Position numbers and translations under genes: made by a program
Shown here: positions 61,619 to 64,000 of the stretch, piece by piece
Numbering within the stretch: position 1 is the first letter of the stretch
Layout of the letters: every line of letters starts with the position of its first letter
Source: Euwallacea fornicatus
Taxonomy: Eukaryota > Arthropoda > Insecta > Coleoptera > Curculionidae
DNA length: 64,000 nt
Assembly (NCBI RefSeq): GCF_040115645.1
Contig: NC_089554.1
Coordinates: forward strand, 496,001-560,000
Reading direction: 5' to 3'
The notes under the pieces: generated by a model
Seen by the model: only the letters and a program-made list of their open reading frames with translations
Told to the model about the DNA's origin: nothing
The model's database searches: none

Positions 61619-62949
61619 TATACAGGATGTTTCAGGAAGAGATGTAAAAATTTCAATATGTTGTTCTACATTTAATTCTATGCAAAAGAGTTCCTATAAA
61701 TATATGTCTGGAAAGGATTCGTGTAGGATATACAGTGTGAAAAAGTTAATTTTGAAAATAATTTTTCAAAGTATTTCAAAAACGGTTATTAGTATTTTAA
61801 AGACATTTGGCAGAGAAGAACTTGTTATTAAGAGACATCTTTTGCAATGAAAGTAAATAAAATCTGCAAGCAGTGCCGTGCGTTACACCAATTTTTACAA
61901 CTTTATAGACAAAAAAATACGATTTCACTGGTTTTTTGAACACGATTTCCTGGTTTTTTAAATCCCCACCTGTTTTACTCAAACAAAAACCTCTTCAACA
62001 CTTATCGTAAAGTCTGTCGTGTACGAGAAATAAAGAGCAGTAAGATTATTAAATTGTCATATACACATATTATAATAATTGCCATTTAGGCATTTTTAAA
62101 TTTCTTTTGATTGCATTAATATGTTTAAATCATAATATTGTTTTAGTTTTTATCCATTTTTTTCGTAGAAATTTGTCTTTGAATGCAAGCTCTAAAAATG
62201 CCAAAACTGTTTCCTCACAGTGATCAAGTTGATATGGTGTTTTGTTACGGCTTTTCTAACGGCCACTTCTTACAGATTTAATTACCTTTCATAATAAAAG
62301 ATGACTTTTAATGACGAGTTCTTCTTTGCCAAATTTACTTAAAATACCAACAGCCGTTTTTGAAATACTTAAAAAAAAAATTCAAAACTCACACTTATGG
62401 TCTTTTAGTAGTGTTAGTCACAGGTCACGAAAAGAGATTATAAGTGTGAGTTTATTAATGTAAAATGACCACACAGTTACTGAGTTGTTAGAGGCCAACG
62501 GAAAGAGAAAACTCCTGTACAAACTCAGCAACTCCCTTAAATATAAAAAGCCTATGGTGATAAACCATGGGCGTACCGTAGCTAGGGTGCCGCTAACGCA
62601 AACTACGCTACCCGTCGCATTAAACTGTAACATTTAAATTAGAAATTGATTTTTCACCGACAATTCCGCCAAACGGAATTGGGACTGGAATTCTAAGGCC
62701 GATAAGGTTTATTACGCGAAAGTCCAATGCTGACGAAGCAAATCATTGGGAATTCTTATGTATCACCTAATACCTACCACGGGCGTATCCTTAAAGGGCT
62801 ATCAATGCCCGCGTGTCCCTTCTTTAATACAATTTAAAATTAATAACCATAATTTATAGCTAAATTGTCAACTGAAACTACGGTTTAATTTTACAATTCT
62901 ACAATAACATATTGAAGTTTTTACATCTCCTCTTGAAACACCCTGTATA
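61619..62949. mobile_element. Fold-back element with an insertion in its right arm
   Basis: The ends TATACAGGATGTTTCAGGAA (61619) and inverted TATACAGGGTGTTTCAAGAG (62949) match. Internal pairs include GTATTTCAAAAACGG at 61774 and its inverted partner near 62355, and GGCAGAGAAGAACTTGTTAT with its partner. Between about 62390 and 62880 the right arm carries roughly 480 bp absent from the left arm; its origin is unknown. A perfect 14-bp inverted repeat (62385-62398 and 62440-62453, AAACTCACACTTAT) sits at the inner border of that extra segment. Confidence 0.65.
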
Positions 62950-63065
62950 GAGGACCAAAAATTTTGCATTTATTTGTTAAAAATCGAAGGAAGTATTTTC
63001 GATGAAAATGCTGAAAAATGTCGGACATTGTTTTTAGTTGTGCATTTTTTGATATAACAGACATG

Positions 63066-63697
63066 TATGCAGGGTAGCCCATGTGGTAAATAAATCTATT
63101 TTTTCATTTCTTTCTTATAAAACCCCATGTGTATTATAATGTTTTTGAGTTCTTTGGAAAATTTTGAACATATTTGATATAATATACGCGCGCCTAAACT
63201 GAACAGTTATTGAAATATTGGCGCAATGTGGCAATTCAAGTGGCTTGCCAGTTCGTCTGACCTCACTTATATACATGGTTTTTATGAAATTATCTGAAAC
63301 ATAAGATCTATTTAAATAAGTCTAACAATATGGAATACTTAAAAAATTAAATTTTTCTAGAAGCGCAACAAATTTCTCATCAAATGATACGAAACGTTCT
63401 TGAGAAATTTGAACAATTGCGGCTTGTCCACTTTCAGGAAGTCAACGTGGTTCAGTTCGATCATTTAATACATTAGATTATGGTAATTTATATTGCCATT
63501 TTTTAAATATTAATAGTTCTCTTGTTATTTCCATTTTTTTTTGTATATTTTTTTAAACTGTTGAATTTAGACAAGGGTATATTACACGAAATATGTTCAG
63601 AATTTTCATAGACTTTAAAAATGTCATAGTGAACATGGTGTTCTATAAGAAACAAATGAAAAAAATCATTTATTTGCTTCATGGACAACCCTGTATA
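63066..63697. mobile_element. Small inverted-repeat element (MITE-like)
   Basis: TATGCAGGGTAGCCCATG at 63066 pairs inverted with TATACAGGGTTGTCCATG from 63697. The arms stay alignable for about 130 bp, through TTTCTTATAAAACCCCATG and CTGAACATATTT-like sequence. About 630 bp. No coding capacity. Confidence 0.75.
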
Positions 63698-64000
63698 TAC
63701 AGTGGTGGCCATAAGTATGGAATATTATTTTAATTTGATAAAATATTTATTAAAAAGTATTAAACAAAAATTACACAAATGCTTGAAGGTCTTTATTTAA
63801 TTTCCTATAATTATAGCATAAAATTAAGATTTCTAATTGAAAAACTTTTTAGAAAAATGAAAATGAAAAATTACACTTGGACAAAAGTATGGAATATTTT
63901 TTATATCATGGTATGGAGCCTGCCATCTTAAATAAACTCAATATTTTGTGGCATACTCCTTAGCATCTAGGACAGCCTGGCATCGACGCTGCATTGAATC
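63698..64000 (-). mobile_element. End of a Tc1-like element, cut by the window edge
   Basis: Begins TACAGTGGTGGCCATAAGTA, a typical Tc1-type terminal repeat. TGGACAAAAGTATGGAAT recurs at 63878, as in elements with doubled transposase-binding sites. The C-terminal end of a transposase follows on the minus strand. It abuts the preceding element directly. Confidence 0.7.
63938..64000 (-). CDS. Tc1-like transposase, last 20 codons (5' part outside window)
   Basis: The minus-strand frame reads DSMQRRCQAVLDAKEYATKY then stop at 63938-63940, matching the family C-terminus (SMPRRCQAVIDAKGYATKY). No damage is visible in this short part; whether the whole gene is intact cannot be told. Confidence 0.65.
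   Translation of the reverse strand, partial: DSMQRRCQAVLDAKEYATKY

Noticed and set aside
1..64000. tRNA, rRNA, CRISPR, riboswitch or bacterial operon features
   Set aside because: None recognised by eye; the gene structures are eukaryotic. A tRNA could be missed without a covariance search.

Overview
The window is AT-rich animal nuclear DNA, almost certainly from an insect and most likely a beetle. The evidence is multi-exon genes with many introns of about 50-70 nt, an insect-type odorant-binding protein gene, and a dense load of mariner, Tc1, Jockey-like LINE and DUF4817-type DDE elements of the kind common in Coleoptera. The species assignment is inference. There are no operons, CRISPR arrays or convincing RNA genes.

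Layout. Positions 1-17982 hold the 5' two thirds of a neprilysin-like M13 metallopeptidase gene on the minus strand. Nine exons give 474 codons; the catalytic half lies beyond the left edge, and its introns carry several transposons. At 22190-30603 (+) there is a complete seven-exon tektin-1 gene of 417 aa. Its fourth intron is a three-deep nest of mobile elements that appears to have grown from an ancestral intron of about 51 nt. At 31522-37701 (-) there is a complete 17-exon TRIM37 gene (RING, B-box, coiled coil, MATH; 881 aa). At 39702-42819 (-) there is a four-exon NTPCR/THEP1-type nucleoside-triphosphatase (181 aa). Head to head with it, across 523 bp, is a seven-exon BAP55/ACTL6A actin-related protein gene at 43343-47134 (+; 423 aa). 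From 47.2 to 58.2 kb the DNA is almost entirely transposon relics. These include a mariner (54003-55290) with perfect terminal inverted repeats and a single nonsense codon, and a DDE element with inverted repeats of about 400 bp (51611-53810). At 58620-60582 (+) there is a six-exon gene for a secreted odorant-binding-like protein. It keeps the C2-X3-C3, C4-X12-C5-X8-C6 cysteine pattern, but a low-complexity Asn-rich stretch of more than 200 residues precedes C2. The right end (60.7-64 kb) is a run of abutting small transposons and the edge of a Tc1 element.

The genes do not form one pathway. They are ordinary housekeeping, ciliary or chromatin genes and one chemosensory-type gene, embedded in mobile DNA. 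The recurrent theme is a terminal motif of the form TACAGGGTG. It bounds most of the transposons here, and in three families it instead lies roughly 105-114 bp inside longer inverted repeats. Exon limits were read from GT/AG sites, reading phase and family similarity recalled from knowledge; nothing was searched or aligned by machine.
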